Source: an uncultured Rhodocyclaceae bacterium (lineage in GTDB: Bacteria; Pseudomonadota; Gammaproteobacteria; Burkholderiales; Rhodocyclaceae). Taken from it: a DNA stretch of 64,000 bases. The notes under the pieces are model-generated. The model searched no databases. It saw nothing but the letters and a program-made list of their open reading frames with translations, and was not told the DNA's origin. Shown here one piece after another: positions 53,434 through 63,710 of the stretch; the stretch's first letter is position 1; every line of letters begins with the position of its first letter. The stretch spans positions 2,108,001-2,172,000 of the forward strand of contig CAJQTY010000001.1 of assembly GCA_907163075.1 (NCBI GenBank), written 5' to 3'. The position numbers and the translations under genes are program-made.

Positions 53434-54369
53434 ATGACCACGCTCATCTGCGGTTCCATCGCCTACGACAACATCATGGTTTTCCATGATCGTTTCAAGA
53501 ACCACATCCTCCCGGAACAGATCCACATTCTGAACGTCGCCTTTCTGGTGCCCGAAATGCGCCGGGAGTTCGGCGGCTGCGCGGGGAACATTGCGTACAA
53601 CCTCAAATTGCTCGGCGGCGATCCGCTGATCATGGCCACGGTCGGCGATGACGCGGACTCCTACCTCGTCCGCCTGGACGACTTCGGCCTGGCGCGTACC
53701 CATGTGCGGCGCATCGCCGGCAGCTTCACCGCACAGGCCTTCATCACCACCGATCTCGACGACAACCAGATCACCGCCTTCCATCCGGGAGCGATGAGCT
53801 TCTCGCACCTCAACAAAGTAGCCGATGCTGCCGGCACCACGCTGGGCATCGTCGCTCCGGACGGGCGCGAAGGCATGCTCAAGCACGCCAGCGATCTGGC
53901 CGCCGCCGGGGTGCCGTTCATTTTTGACCCGGGTCAGGGCCTGCCCATGTTCTCCGGCGATGATCTGATGGAATTCATGAAACTCGCCGAATACGCCTGT
54001 TTCAACGACTACGAAGCCAAGCTCCTGTGCGACCGGACGGGTCGTTCACTCGAACAGCTGGCCGGCGAGGTTAGCGCCCTGATCGTCACCCGGGGCGGTG
54101 AGGGCTCGCATATCCACGCCGACGGGCAGCGTTATGAAATACCCTGCGTCAAGGCCGATGCGGTGATCGACCCCACCGGTTGCGGCGACGCTTACCGCGC
54201 CGGACTGCTCTATGGAATTTCGAACCAGTGGGGCTGGGAAAAAACGGGGCGCCTGGCGGCAGTCATGGGCGCGCTCAAGATCGCCCATCGCGGCGGACAG
54301 AACCACCGCCCCACGCGTGACGACATCGCTCGACGTTTTGCCAGCGCCTTCGGCTCCATGCCCTGGTGA
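53434..54369 (+). CDS. PfkB family carbohydrate/nucleoside kinase
   Basis: 311 residues. PfkB signature 1 is GGCAGNIAYNLKLLGGDP near residue 48. Signature 2 is DPTGCGDAYRAGLLYG with the catalytic Asp near residue 250. The ACFNDYEAKLL region fits adenosine-kinase/ribokinase members. It is likely a sugar or nucleoside kinase of unassigned substrate. It is in a housekeeping context (downstream of the accBC block in relatives) rather than an obvious sugar operon. Confidence 0.88.
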   Translation: MTTLICGSIAYDNIMVFHDRFKNHILPEQIHILNVAFLVPEMRREFGGCAGNIAYNLKLLGGDPLIMATVGDDADSYLVRLDDFGLARTHVRRIAGSFTAQAFITTDLDDNQITAFHPGAMSFSHLNKVADAAGTTLGIVAPDGREGMLKHASDLAAAGVPFIFDPGQGLPMFSGDDLMEFMKLAEYACFNDYEAKLLCDRTGRSLEQLAGEVSALIVTRGGEGSHIHADGQRYEIPCVKADAVIDPTGCGDAYRAGLLYGISNQWGWEKTGRLAAVMGALKIAHRGGQNHRPTRDDIARRFASAFGSMPW

Positions 54370-54439
54370 GCGCGCGGCGGCCGGCGCGGGCCAGGCGCCG
54401 GTCGCCGGCACGCGCCTCAGCCATTGACGCGGCGCCCTG

Positions 54440-55237
54440 ATGAAACAGGACCGCCCGACCCCGCGCCTGATCCGCCTGCTTCGCTGCCTGCGGCTGCTGC
54501 TGCACTTTGTGCGCATAGCCATTGGCACGGCCGCGCTCTACCCGCGTGTCGGCGAACAGGGGCGGGCCAGGCTGAAGCGCCAATGGTCGCGCAAGATACT
54601 CGAGATCCTTGCCATTCGACTCGAAGCGCCACCCGCCGACGCGCCACCCGGCAGCCTGATCGTGGCCAACCACGTGTCCTGGCTGGACATCTTTGCCATC
54701 CATGCGCTGCGGCCGTCGGCGTTCATCGCCAAGGCGGAAATCCGGCACTGGCCGTTCTTTGGCTGGCTGGCCACCCGCAACGATACCGTCTTCCTGCGCC
54801 GCGGCAGCCATGGGCACGCCCGCCTGGTCAATGCCGAGATCGACGCGCTGCTGAATTACGGCATGGACGTCGCCATCTTCCCGGAGGGAACGACGACCGA
54901 CGGTACTCACATGCTCGGCTTTCACGCCGCTTTGTTGCAACCGGCGATCGAAACCGGGCGTTCCGTTCTGCCGCTGGCGATTTCCTACCACGATGCGCAG
55001 GGGAATATCAGCCGGGCGCCTTCGTTTTCCGGCGAGACAACGCTGCTGCAATGTCTTTCGGCGATTCTCGCCTGCCGCGCGCTGACCGTTCGCCTGGCGC
55101 CGGCACCGGCAATCGACACCGCAGGAAGAACCCGCCGTGAGTTGTCGCAAGCCGCTCACACGGCCATCGCTACCAGGCTCGGATTTCTTCCGTCGAGCAA
55201 TCCACCTGAAAAATCGTCCGATCCTCAAGGCGGATAG
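54440..55237 (+). CDS. 1-acyl-sn-glycerol-3-phosphate acyltransferase (PlsC-like)
   Basis: 265 residues. An N-terminal hydrophobic helix is followed by the acyltransferase motif NHVSWLD (H-x4-D), then FIAKAEIRHWPFFGWL, and FPEGTTTDG as the glycerophosphate-binding motif III. It makes phosphatidic acid from lysophosphatidic acid, or acylates a related lipid, at the inner membrane. Its last 68 bp overlap the 3' end of apaH on the other strand. Confidence 0.9.
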   Translation: MKQDRPTPRLIRLLRCLRLLLHFVRIAIGTAALYPRVGEQGRARLKRQWSRKILEILAIRLEAPPADAPPGSLIVANHVSWLDIFAIHALRPSAFIAKAEIRHWPFFGWLATRNDTVFLRRGSHGHARLVNAEIDALLNYGMDVAIFPEGTTTDGTHMLGFHAALLQPAIETGRSVLPLAISYHDAQGNISRAPSFSGETTLLQCLSAILACRALTVRLAPAPAIDTAGRTRRELSQAAHTAIATRLGFLPSSNPPEKSSDPQGG

Positions 55238-55991
55238 CCGTCAGCGGCCCGCCCCAGAGACAGCCCGAATCGATCGCCAGCAGGTTGGGCATGATCTTCA
55301 GCCCGAGCGCCGACCAGTGCCCGGTAATCAGCACCGTGTCGGCACTGCGCCGCTCCGGCACATCGAACCAGGGCATGGTGCCCTTCGGCGCCTTCGCCAC
55401 TTCGCCCTTGACGCGAAAATCCATCACCCCCTTGGGCGAACAGAAGCGCATGCGGGTCATGGCGTTGATGATCACGCGCAGGCGCGGCCAGCCTTTGAGG
55501 CCGTCCTGCCACGCGGCCGGCTCGCTGCCCCACATATTGGCCATCAGCTCGCGCCAGCCCGGTCCACGCAGCGCGGCCTCGACCTCGGCCGCCAGCTTGC
55601 GCGCCTTGCGTGCCGTCCATTGCGGCAGCAGTCCGGCATGGACCAGACAATAGCTTCCCTCGACGTGGCATAAGCGCTGGTGACGCAGCCAGTCGAGAAG
55701 TTCATCGCGGTCGGGCGCATCGAGAATATCTTCGAAAGTATCGCCCTTGCCGCGCTTACCGAACCCCTCGGCAGCCATCAGCAGCGACAGGTCGTGGTTG
55801 CCGAGAACGGTGATCGCCGCCGCACCGAGGCCGCGCACGAAACGCAGGGTTTCCAGCGAGCGCGGCCCACGATTGACGAGGTCGCCGACCAGCCAGAGTT
55901 GGTCCTGCGCCGGATCAAAGGAACAGCGATCAAGCAGGCGAGTGAACGAATCAAAACAGCCTTGAATGTCGCCGATCGCGTAGGTCGCCAT
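55170..55991 (-). CDS. apaH: Symmetrical bis(5'-nucleosyl)-tetraphosphatase
   Basis: 273 residues, the usual ApaH length. Metallophosphatase motifs are visible: MATYAIGDIQGCFDSF, WLVGDLVNRGPRSLETLRF, VLGNHDLSLL and a C-terminal ITGHWSALG. It hydrolyses Ap4A to two ADP and can remove Np4 caps from RNA. Its 3' end overlaps the acyltransferase gene tail-to-tail by 68 bp. Confidence 0.95.
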   Translation of the reverse strand: MATYAIGDIQGCFDSFTRLLDRCSFDPAQDQLWLVGDLVNRGPRSLETLRFVRGLGAAAITVLGNHDLSLLMAAEGFGKRGKGDTFEDILDAPDRDELLDWLRHQRLCHVEGSYCLVHAGLLPQWTARKARKLAAEVEAALRGPGWRELMANMWGSEPAAWQDGLKGWPRLRVIINAMTRMRFCSPKGVMDFRVKGEVAKAPKGTMPWFDVPERRSADTVLITGHWSALGLKIMPNLLAIDSGCLWGGPLTAIRLEDRTIFQVDCSTEEIRAW

Positions 55992-56002
55992 CGGTTACGG
56001 GG

Positions 56003-57007
56003 TCAGAGCCCTGCCTGTCTCTGTTGCCAATGCCAGGCATCGCGGCACATTTCGTCGATGCCGCGCCGGGCTTTCCAGCCGAGCAATTTCTCGGCCAGCG
56101 CCGGATCGGCATAGCAGGCGGCGATATCGCCGGGACGACGCGGCACGACGGCATACGGCACCGGGCGTCCGCTGGCTTTTTCAAAGGAGCGGACCATGTC
56201 GAGCACGGAATAGCCGCAGCCAGTGCCCAGATTGACCGTTTGTAATCCGCCTTCGCGTTGCAGCAAATCGAGCGCCGCGACATGCCCTTCGGCCAGGTCC
56301 ATGACGTGAATGTAGTCGCGGACCCCCGTTCCATCGGGCGTCGGGTAATCATCGCCAAACACATTCAACTGTTCGCGCTGCCCGCTGGCGACTTGCGCCA
56401 CGTAGGGCATCAGGTTGTTGGGGATGCCCGACGGCGACTCACCGATCAGACCGCTTTCATGCGCGCCGACCGGGTTGAAGTAGCGCAGCCGGGCGATTCG
56501 CCACTCGACATCGGCGGCGGACAGATCGGCCAGGATATCCTCGATCATCAGCTTGCTGGCACCGTAGGGATTGGTGGCCGAGCGCGGGAAGTCCTCGCGA
56601 ATCGGCACCGAAGCCGGGTCGCCGTAAACCGTGGCGGACGAACTGAAGATCAGCGTCTTGACCGCCGCTTCGGCCATCGCTTCGCACAGGATAATCGCGC
56701 CGCCGACATTGCAGTCGTAATAGCGCAAAGGCTGGGCGACCGACTCGCCGACGGCCTTGAGTCCGGCGAAATGGATCACCGCGTCGACCGGGCGCTGCGC
56801 AAACACCTTGCGCAGCAGGTCGCGATCACGGACATCACCCTCGAAAAAGGTCGGTCGTTTCCCCGAAATCTGCTCGACGCGATCGAGCACCTCGCGCTGG
56901 CTGTTGGAAAGATCGTCGACCACGGTGACTTCATGCCCCACCGCCATAAGGGCAACACAGGCATGGGAACCGATAAAACCGGTGCCGCCGGTTACGAGAA
57001 TGTGCAT
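56003..57007 (-). CDS. galE: UDP-glucose 4-epimerase
   Basis: 334 residues. Extended SDR: ILVTGGTGFIGSHACVALMAVGH at the N-terminus, FSSSATVYGDP, and the catalytic Tyr-x3-Lys in NPYGASKLMIED, then RYFNPVGAHESGLIGE. It interconverts UDP-glucose and UDP-galactose (or the GlcNAc forms). SD GAAGAGA is near the ATG. It precedes the polysaccharide genes on the same strand, fitting sugar-nucleotide supply for surface glycans. Confidence 0.95.
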   Translation of the reverse strand: MHILVTGGTGFIGSHACVALMAVGHEVTVVDDLSNSQREVLDRVEQISGKRPTFFEGDVRDRDLLRKVFAQRPVDAVIHFAGLKAVGESVAQPLRYYDCNVGGAIILCEAMAEAAVKTLIFSSSATVYGDPASVPIREDFPRSATNPYGASKLMIEDILADLSAADVEWRIARLRYFNPVGAHESGLIGESPSGIPNNLMPYVAQVASGQREQLNVFGDDYPTPDGTGVRDYIHVMDLAEGHVAALDLLQREGGLQTVNLGTGCGYSVLDMVRSFEKASGRPVPYAVVPRRPGDIAACYADPALAEKLLGWKARRGIDEMCRDAWHWQQRQAGL

Positions 57008-57064
57008 GAGCTTGTCTCTTCAATTTGGAAGTTTAGGAGAAACGTGGATTGATTCTTCATTTAT

Positions 57065-57925
57065 TCAGCGGGCCGCTCCGGATTGGCGAAGCGCCCGCGC
57101 TTGCCGCCACGCACCCGAGACAAACACCCACATCACGCCGCCGAGCAGACCACTCACCAGACCCAAGGCCAATAGCAATCCTTTTTTTGGCGATACCGCC
57201 TTCCGCGAAACAAAGATATCTTCGAGAACACGGGCGCTTTGGGTCGACGGCGGCAGCAGGGAGTTCTCCAGCGAATAGACGGACTGACGCAAGGAAAAGG
57301 TATCCGACTCCTTTTGCAACTTCAAGGACGTCAACAACGATATCTGACTGAAACGCTCATTGTTTACAGTAGTTGAACTTATCGTTTTGGATAACATCAA
57401 CAGGTCCTGTTCGGCTTTGACCAGCTTTTCCTTGACCACGGCAATATCGAAATAAATTTTCGCAATCATCTGAGCTGAAATATCTTTTTGCCGCTGTATG
57501 ATTTTCATTGTTGCATCATCGGCTATTTTTCTTGCCGCATCCGGAGATCCCGCCATTACCTTCACTTCAATCATGCCAGGAGTTGTTTTCGGGATCAGTG
57601 CAGTCAGAACTTTCTTGCCGCCACCATCATTAATGGCGTCAATCCAGCCCTGATCGCCGACCTCGCGCGCGACCTCGAGGAGAAAAGATTGCGACTTCAA
57701 GCGTTCAACCACCGTCGAAGCCTCCTCGATCACAACTCCGGCGACTTTACCGGTTTGCAATACTGCAATCGCCTCGTACTGTGGCGTAATAATCGCCAGT
57801 GCCGCCGCCGCGCCGAGCAACCCAATCAGTAATCCGCCAAACACCCAGCGCCAGCCCTCTCGCAACCTCTCCCAAAGATCAAGCAGGCTGATCTCTTCCT
57901 CGCCAAACTCCTCGGTAGCTCTCAT
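57065..57925 (-). CDS. Wzz/chain-length determinant family protein
   Basis: 286 residues from the ATG at 57925 with an upstream AAGGGA. TM1 (WVFGGLLIGLLGAAAALAII, near residue 32) and TM2 (GLLLALGLVSGLLGGVMWVFV, near 250) bracket a coiled periplasmic region, the polysaccharide co-polymerase layout. The SPKKGLLLALG motif before TM2 matches the family's Pro-rich segment. It probably controls O-antigen or capsule chain length together with the genes upstream. Confidence 0.86.
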   Translation of the reverse strand: MRATEEFGEEEISLLDLWERLREGWRWVFGGLLIGLLGAAAALAIITPQYEAIAVLQTGKVAGVVIEEASTVVERLKSQSFLLEVAREVGDQGWIDAINDGGGKKVLTALIPKTTPGMIEVKVMAGSPDAARKIADDATMKIIQRQKDISAQMIAKIYFDIAVVKEKLVKAEQDLLMLSKTISSTTVNNERFSQISLLTSLKLQKESDTFSLRQSVYSLENSLLPPSTQSARVLEDIFVSRKAVSPKKGLLLALGLVSGLLGGVMWVFVSGAWRQARALRQSGAAR

Positions 57926-57946
57926 CAACAATCCCTTCTTAAGAAC

Positions 57947-59872
57947 TCAATGCACCACGACGCCGTGGGGCTTGCCTTCAACAATGGTTCGCCATAGCAA
58001 CTCGTCATCCCCATGCCGCGCGGGAGTGTACTCCTTCACAAGCGTCGCCAGCATTTCCAGCACCTTCTCATAGTCAAAGGCTTGACACGCCCGGTCGAGC
58101 CCGCTCAAGCGCTCCTCAAGCCACGGCCAGGGCAATTCGTGTTCGTAGGCGCGCATTATCAGCGGATGCGAGGTGCCCTCGACGTTCTCGCCGATCAGCA
58201 ACTCCTCGTAGAGCTTCTCGCCTGGTCGAAGACCAACGATCTCGATGGCAATATCGCCCTCGGGATTTTCCTCGTCGATTACGGTCAAACCGCTCAAATG
58301 CACCATGCGTCGCGCCATATCGATGATTCTGACCGGCTGGCCCATATCGAGGACAAAGACCTCGCCGCCCAAGCCCATGGCGCCAGCCTGAATCACGAGT
58401 TGCGCCGCCTCGGGGATGGTCATGAAATAACGGGTAATTTCGGGATGGGTCAGGGTGATCGGCCCGCCCGCCGCAATCTGCTTGCGGAAGAGCGGTACCA
58501 CAGACCCCGAGGAGCCGAGCACATTGCCGAAGCGCACCATGCAAAACCGCGTAGCCCCGCCTTGCCGCGCCAAGCCCTGCAATACCAGTTCCGAGAGCCG
58601 CTTGCTGGCGCCCATCACATTGGTGGGTCGCACGGCCTTGTCGGTAGAAATAAGCACAAAAGTTTCAACTCCTGCGGCAAGCGCTGCTTCCGCCATCCGC
58701 CGCGTGCCCACGGTGTTGTTGCGCACGCCTTCAACCGGATTATGCTCGACCAGCGGCACGTGTTTGTACGCCGCCGCGTGATATACGGTCTGCACGCCGA
58801 AACTCGCCATGATGCGTTCATTCCGCCGCTGATGTATCACCGAACCGAGCAAGGCAACGATCTCGACCTGCAGTTTCAACCTCGAACACAAGGACAGCAA
58901 CTCCTGCTCGATCGTGTACAACGCAAACTCGGAAAGCTCCATCAACACCAGGCGCACGGGCTGCAAGCGGACGATCTGGCGACACAGTTCGGAACCGATC
59001 GACCCACCGGCGCCCGAGACCAGCACCACCTTGCCGCTGACGCATCGGCTGAGCAGGCTCAAATCAGGCGCTACCGCATCCCGACCGAGAAGATCCTCGA
59101 TATCAACCTCGCGAATGGCGTCGACCGTGAGATTTCCACTCACCATCTCCGACATGCTCGGCACCAGCCTGACCTTGCAATGCAGCCCTTCGAGGCGATT
59201 GATTATCTCCGCCTTACGCGCACGGCCTGCCGATGGAATAGCCAGCAGTACTTCATCGACTTCCCTGGCCGCCAGGAACTCGGGTAGATTTTCAGGGGGG
59301 TGGACTCGCAAACCGGCGAGTTCGGCCTCTTGAATCGCCGGGTTGTCATCAAAAAACGCCACCGGCACATAGTCCCGCCCTGCCCTCAGGGCAAAGAGCA
59401 GCTGCATGCCTGAACGTCCGGCACCGTAAATGACCACGCGCTTGCGGGCATCGTGCCGGCGCTCCGAGCGCAAGAAATAACTGCGCGCCAGAAACCGCGT
59501 CATCCCCACGTAAACGATAGCCAGCAGCCAGTAGATGCCCAATACGCCACGGGAAAACATCGGTGTATGGGTCAGAGCCATCAGCGCCGCAAGCAACACC
59601 ACCGATAAGGTCACGCCGCCAGCGACGACAAACACTACCCGGTCCTCCATGAACCGGATCACCGCCCGATAAAGACCCAGGCGGACGAATACCGGAATCG
59701 CCAGCAACGGCGCCACGAGCATCTGCCACCCATAGCCCGAAAAGGACGGGTTCATGGTTTCAAAACGCAAGGCCAGTGCAGTCCAGAATGCAATGAGCAG
59801 AACGACATAGTCGGTAGCCACGGCGATAAGCTGCTTGTGCCTGCGTGGTAGCTTCAAAATCGGCTTTATCAT
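57947..59872 (-). CDS. CapD/WbpM/PglF-like nucleoside-diphosphate-sugar 4,6-dehydratase
   Basis: 641 residues from the ATG at 59872. Four N-terminal membrane helices and a CoA-binding-like Rossmann domain (RKRVVIYGAGRSGMQLLFALRAGRDY) precede the catalytic SDR domain (VVLVSGAGGSIGSELCRQIV). The active-site region is VLISTDKAVRPTNVMGASKR, with the Met-x3-Lys that replaces Tyr-x3-Lys in this class. It makes UDP-4-keto-6-deoxy-GlcNAc-type sugars. Its product would feed the aminotransferase two genes away. Confidence 0.93.
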   Translation of the reverse strand: MIKPILKLPRRHKQLIAVATDYVVLLIAFWTALALRFETMNPSFSGYGWQMLVAPLLAIPVFVRLGLYRAVIRFMEDRVVFVVAGGVTLSVVLLAALMALTHTPMFSRGVLGIYWLLAIVYVGMTRFLARSYFLRSERRHDARKRVVIYGAGRSGMQLLFALRAGRDYVPVAFFDDNPAIQEAELAGLRVHPPENLPEFLAAREVDEVLLAIPSAGRARKAEIINRLEGLHCKVRLVPSMSEMVSGNLTVDAIREVDIEDLLGRDAVAPDLSLLSRCVSGKVVLVSGAGGSIGSELCRQIVRLQPVRLVLMELSEFALYTIEQELLSLCSRLKLQVEIVALLGSVIHQRRNERIMASFGVQTVYHAAAYKHVPLVEHNPVEGVRNNTVGTRRMAEAALAAGVETFVLISTDKAVRPTNVMGASKRLSELVLQGLARQGGATRFCMVRFGNVLGSSGSVVPLFRKQIAAGGPITLTHPEITRYFMTIPEAAQLVIQAGAMGLGGEVFVLDMGQPVRIIDMARRMVHLSGLTVIDEENPEGDIAIEIVGLRPGEKLYEELLIGENVEGTSHPLIMRAYEHELPWPWLEERLSGLDRACQAFDYEKVLEMLATLVKEYTPARHGDDELLWRTIVEGKPHGVVVH

Positions 59873-60037
59873 CAAACCACCTTTACAAAGCCATATACCA
59901 TCGGCAAAACCAGCAGTCTTCTATACGCCTGCGGCCCTGGTTCGGCATTTCAACACGCCCATCCATAACGTCTGGAAACTTTGCCTTGAACTCGCCGACC
60001 AGCACGATTTGTGAAGCACCTGACAGCTCCGCGAAAC

Positions 60038-60631
60038 TCAATGAACGATCGCATAAAGTGTCGCGAAAATAATCCTCAAATCGCCAAAAAAGGATCGTCC
60101 GCGTACATACTCGACGTAATACCTGATTTTGATAGGCAATATCTCGTCGATATAAGCACGGTGCGGATCTTTGGCTTTACCTAGGATTTCGTTCTCGTTC
60201 TTGAACTTGATCGATGCCCAATCAGTGATTCCAGGTTTAACTGAAAGCACGATTTCCTTTGCCTCTTTGGGATAACAATCGACGTATCTTGGCACTTCCG
60301 GGCGCGGACCGACCAAGCTCATATTACCGACAATCACATCGATCAACTGCGCCAGTTCGTCGAGTTTATACTTGCGTACAACAGCGCCAACGCGCGTCAC
60401 GCGTGCGTCTTCACCGACTGTGATCTGCAGTCCATTTCTCTCGGCATTCGTCACCATCGTCCGAAACTTATGGATGAAAAACGGCTTGCCAAATTGGCCC
60501 ACGCGTTCTTGCCGGAAGAAAACCGGGCCAGGCGACTCCAGCTTGATTGCCAGGGCAACAACCAGCAACAGCGGCGCCAGCACCAAAAACCCCAGACCAC
60601 TAGCCACTAGATCAAATAGACGCTTTAGCAT
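60038..60631 (-). CDS. Initiating phosphoglycosyl transferase (PglC-type sugar transferase)
   Basis: 197 residues from the ATG at 60631, sharing a base with the upstream stop. One re-entrant N-terminal helix (LFDLVASGLGFLVLAPLLLVVAL) precedes the conserved FRQERVGQFGKPFFIHKFRTM, the DELAQLIDVIVGNMSLVGPRPEVP catalytic block, and PGITDWASIKF. It is a small monotopic form that transfers a sugar-1-phosphate to undecaprenyl phosphate and starts repeat-unit synthesis. The 165-bp gap to the CapD-like gene has no gene. Confidence 0.92.
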   Translation of the reverse strand: MLKRLFDLVASGLGFLVLAPLLLVVALAIKLESPGPVFFRQERVGQFGKPFFIHKFRTMVTNAERNGLQITVGEDARVTRVGAVVRKYKLDELAQLIDVIVGNMSLVGPRPEVPRYVDCYPKEAKEIVLSVKPGITDWASIKFKNENEILGKAKDPHRAYIDEILPIKIRYYVEYVRGRSFFGDLRIIFATLYAIVH

Positions 60632-61785
60632 CAACGCAACGCCACTTTCACTGCCGCGACTACACGTGCTACGTCATTTGCTGTCATCCGCGTGAACAGT
60701 GGCAACGAAACCGTCCGCTCGTAGATTTTCTGGCTGACCGGGAACATCTCGGGCGTCAGATGGAAATTGTCACGCCAATACGGATGAAGGTGTAGCGGGA
60801 TGTAATGCACGCTACAGCCGATGCCCTGTTCAAACATCCGCTCAATGAACTGGTCGCGCCCCAGGCTGACCGAACCGTCGAGCTGAATCACATACAAGTG
60901 CCACGAATGCACGTCACCATTTGCCGCCTTGGGCGGGCAGACTATTGGCAAGCCGGCAAACGCCTCGTCATATAGGGCCGCAAGTTGTTCACGCTTTTTC
61001 TGAAACGCATACGCCCGCTTGAGCTGGTGAATGCCCATGGAGGCCGCAATGTCCGTCATGTTGTATTTGAAGCCGGGGGCCACTACCTCGTAATACCAGC
61101 TTGGCACCTTGGCCGTAAAACGATCAAACGCATCGCGGTTGATCCCGTGCAGACGCATTACACGGGCGCGCCTGGCTATTTCCGCATTGCGCGTCACCAG
61201 CATGCCACCTTCACCCGTCGTGATGGTCTTGTTGGCATAGAAGCTGAAGACCGTCACTTCGCTTTCCAGCGTGCCGACAAGCTTACCGCCGCTGGTAGTT
61301 GGCAACGCGTGCGCAGCATCCTCCATGACTTTCAAACCATGCCTTTGTGCGATTGCAAGAAGCGGCCCCATGTCGGCTGCGCGCCCGGCAAAATGCACGG
61401 GGATGATGGCCTTGGTGCGTGGAGAGATCGCCCCTTCGACCGCGTTGACGTCAATACAGAGCGTATTGGCATCGACATCCACAAAAACCGGATCAGCACC
61501 CAGGTAACGAATAATCTCGGCCGTCGCGGTAAACGTATGGGTGGTCGTAATCACCTCGTCTCCAGGCCCTACGCCCAAAGCCTCCAGCCCAAGATGCAAT
61601 CCAGCGGTAGCCGAATTGACCGCGATAGCTTCTACTCCGCCACCGAGAAAGCTGGCAAAATCGGCCTCAAACTGCTTGGCCTTGGGGCCGGTAGTAACCC
61701 AGCCCGAGCGCAGCGCGTTTACAACCTCAGCGATTTCTTCTTCACCGATTTCCGGAAGCGCAAATGGCAGAAATGGTGTAGTCAT
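60631..61785 (-). CDS. DegT/DnrJ/EryC1/StrS family PLP-dependent sugar aminotransferase
   Basis: 384 residues. The PLP Lys is in [19 protein letters not shown], preceded by DAAHALPTT and [29 protein letters not shown]. In such loci it transaminates a UDP-4-keto-6-deoxy sugar, as PglE does after PglF. It overlaps the methyltransferase gene by 4 bp. No acetyltransferase of the PglD type is seen in the window, so whether the product is N-acetylated is open. Confidence 0.93.
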   Translation of the reverse strand: MTTPFLPFALPEIGEEEIAEVVNALRSGWVTTGPKAKQFEADFASFLGGGVEAIAVNSATAGLHLGLEALGVGPGDEVITTTHTFTATAEIIRYLGADPVFVDVDANTLCIDVNAVEGAISPRTKAIIPVHFAGRAADMGPLLAIAQRHGLKVMEDAAHALPTTSGGKLVGTLESEVTVFSFYANKTITTGEGGMLVTRNAEIARRARVMRLHGINRDAFDRFTAKVPSWYYEVVAPGFKYNMTDIAASMGIHQLKRAYAFQKKREQLAALYDEAFAGLPIVCPPKAANGDVHSWHLYVIQLDGSVSLGRDQFIERMFEQGIGCSVHYIPLHLHPYWRDNFHLTPEMFPVSQKIYERTVSLPLFTRMTANDVARVVAAVKVALR

Positions 61786-62477
61786 GGCTTTTTGATGAAA
61801 CAGAGAATATGGGTACGCAGAAAAGGAAGCGCATTGAATAATCCATACATGGCAGGATGGATTTGAGTAACGCGACGTGAAATCGGTGGAGCAAGCGTTG
61901 TTCGTTGGAAGTCCATCTCCGCGTTCGGGAACAACTCCCTGACCCGCCGCAAGGGCACGCCCCTTACATCACGATTCGATGGGTTGTTATAAATGAAATC
62001 ATACCAAATAACCCCCCCACCGGGCTTGACCCAGCGCCACATTTCATCTGCAAGCCGCTTTTGAAAATGGTCGTCCAGCAATGAACTGAAAACGACGGAT
62101 TGATAGACGACATCGAAGCTGCCATCTTCAAAACCAAGCTCAGTTGCATCACCAACTATTACATCGCACGCCGTGGGCAGATTCTTGCGTGCAAGAGTTG
62201 CTCGCTCCTGCAACAATTCATTGCCGACCAGATTCTCGGACGAGAACCCCATGCGCAGCAGTTCCAGCAGATTGCCGCCACTTCCGCAGCCAATCTCGAG
62301 AACTTTGAGTTGGCTCAAGGAGGCCGGTGCATGACGTGCCAGCAGCGCAATTAGTGCCCGTTGCCGTTCCTGTACCCCTTGCCATACGGAAGGATTCAGC
62401 ATGCTGTAGCGGTGATCGGAGCCTGAGGCCGCCCGCCGCGCATAACGTTCGCGCACTTTTTCGGTTTCAGACTGCAT
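61782..62477 (-). CDS. Class I SAM-dependent methyltransferase
   Basis: 231 residues. Motif I is [20 protein letters not shown], motif II lies in [28 protein letters not shown], and post-motif [20 protein letters not shown] follows. It is in the polysaccharide gene series with overlapping starts, so a sugar or glycan acceptor is likely. The acceptor cannot be named from sequence. Confidence 0.85.
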   Translation of the reverse strand: MQSETEKVRERYARRAASGSDHRYSMLNPSVWQGVQERQRALIALLARHAPASLSQLKVLEIGCGSGGNLLELLRMGFSSENLVGNELLQERATLARKNLPTACDVIVGDATELGFEDGSFDVVYQSVVFSSLLDDHFQKRLADEMWRWVKPGGGVIWYDFIYNNPSNRDVRGVPLRRVRELFPNAEMDFQRTTLAPPISRRVTQIHPAMYGLFNALPFLRTHILCFIKKP

Positions 62478-63705
62478 GACCTGTTGCTCCTATCGCATCC
62501 AGAAAACGTTTCGCGAGAACGGGATAGGTTTGCTCTGCGAGAACAAGCTGTTTGCCTCTCTCTCCCATGGCTGCACGCTCTGTTTTGGACATCGCGGCCA
62601 GTTTGAGAATGGCATCTCGCACAGCATCTGCATCTCCCGGCAGCACCGTGAGACCACAGTCAGCTTCGGTTACCGGATCATTACCTGCCTTGATCGCCAT
62701 GACGATAGGAACACCTGCCATCATATAGTCCATGAGTTTATTCGGGGAAATACCAAAGCGAAATAGTGGCTCTGGCAAAAGACCAATGTAAGCGATATCG
62801 ATGGCTCTTAAGAACTGCGGGATAGAGGCTTTGGGTATGGCTGGCAGTAGCAATACGTTGCTTATCGCTTCGCGTGTGATCCGTTCAAGGAGTCGCTCGC
62901 GTTCGGGGCCATTACCAACGAGGATGAACTCCGCGGCCTCAGGAAGCGCTTTGGCGGCATCCAGAAGCGTATCAAGCGCGTTAGCCAGGCCGTGAGTACC
63001 GGCATAGCCCACAACGGGCTTGCACCGTTGCTTGACTTGCTCGACAAGTTCGCTCACCGCATCTGGCAAATCAGAAGCTTGTTCCCACTCGGCTGTATCA
63101 ATGCCATTGGGAACGTAGTGGAATTTTGTGGGATTCATACCCCGCGACATCATGTATTCCTTAGCCTTCGGCAACATCGAGACGACACAATCGGCAAGGC
63201 GATACGCATCGTCCTCCGCCCGCTGCACCAACACGATGAACGGATGCCAGCGCGACATGCCACCCAATTCCATGGGGGATAACGGCCACAAGTCGTGCAC
63301 TTCAAAGACCAATTTGCACTTGGCCAGCCTGGCAATCCGCTTTGCGGGCCAGATATCCATTGGGTAGGTACTGGATGCAATGACCACGTCAGGCTTGAAA
63401 TCCCGCGCCAGTTGTTCGGCACTACACCAAAGGGACCGCACAAAAGAGAGCATGTTTCTAACGCGACCGACGCCATTTCCTTGATACGTTGGCGTTGCGT
63501 ACCAACGGTAATCCACTCCTTCCACGTTCTCGTCAAGAACGCTTCCTTCCAGATCAGGCTGCCTGGCACGAACGTGCGAATAGGAGGCCGCGACGATTTG
63601 CACCCTATGCCCTAAACGCACCCACTCCCTTGCCATGTAAAACGGGCGGAACTCCATGCCATGGCGCGTAGAGCCGGCATAGTGATTAATCAAGAGAATA
63701 TTCAT
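62467..63705 (-). CDS. GT4 family glycosyltransferase (WbuB-like)
   Basis: 412 residues. GT-B fold: N-terminal MNILLINHYAGSTRHGMEFRPFYMAREWVRLGHRV, the EVHDLWP segment, and the donor-binding C half with VGYAGTHGLANALDTLLDAAK, EFILVGNGPERERL and the EX7E-type FRFGISPNKLMDYMMAGVPIV. It resembles fucosaminyl or related transferases that extend the lipid-linked sugar. It overlaps the methyltransferase gene by 11 bp. Confidence 0.9.
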   Translation of the reverse strand: MNILLINHYAGSTRHGMEFRPFYMAREWVRLGHRVQIVAASYSHVRARQPDLEGSVLDENVEGVDYRWYATPTYQGNGVGRVRNMLSFVRSLWCSAEQLARDFKPDVVIASSTYPMDIWPAKRIARLAKCKLVFEVHDLWPLSPMELGGMSRWHPFIVLVQRAEDDAYRLADCVVSMLPKAKEYMMSRGMNPTKFHYVPNGIDTAEWEQASDLPDAVSELVEQVKQRCKPVVGYAGTHGLANALDTLLDAAKALPEAAEFILVGNGPERERLLERITREAISNVLLLPAIPKASIPQFLRAIDIAYIGLLPEPLFRFGISPNKLMDYMMAGVPIVMAIKAGNDPVTEADCGLTVLPGDADAVRDAILKLAAMSKTERAAMGERGKQLVLAEQTYPVLAKRFLDAIGATGHAV

Positions 63706-63710
63706 GCCGC

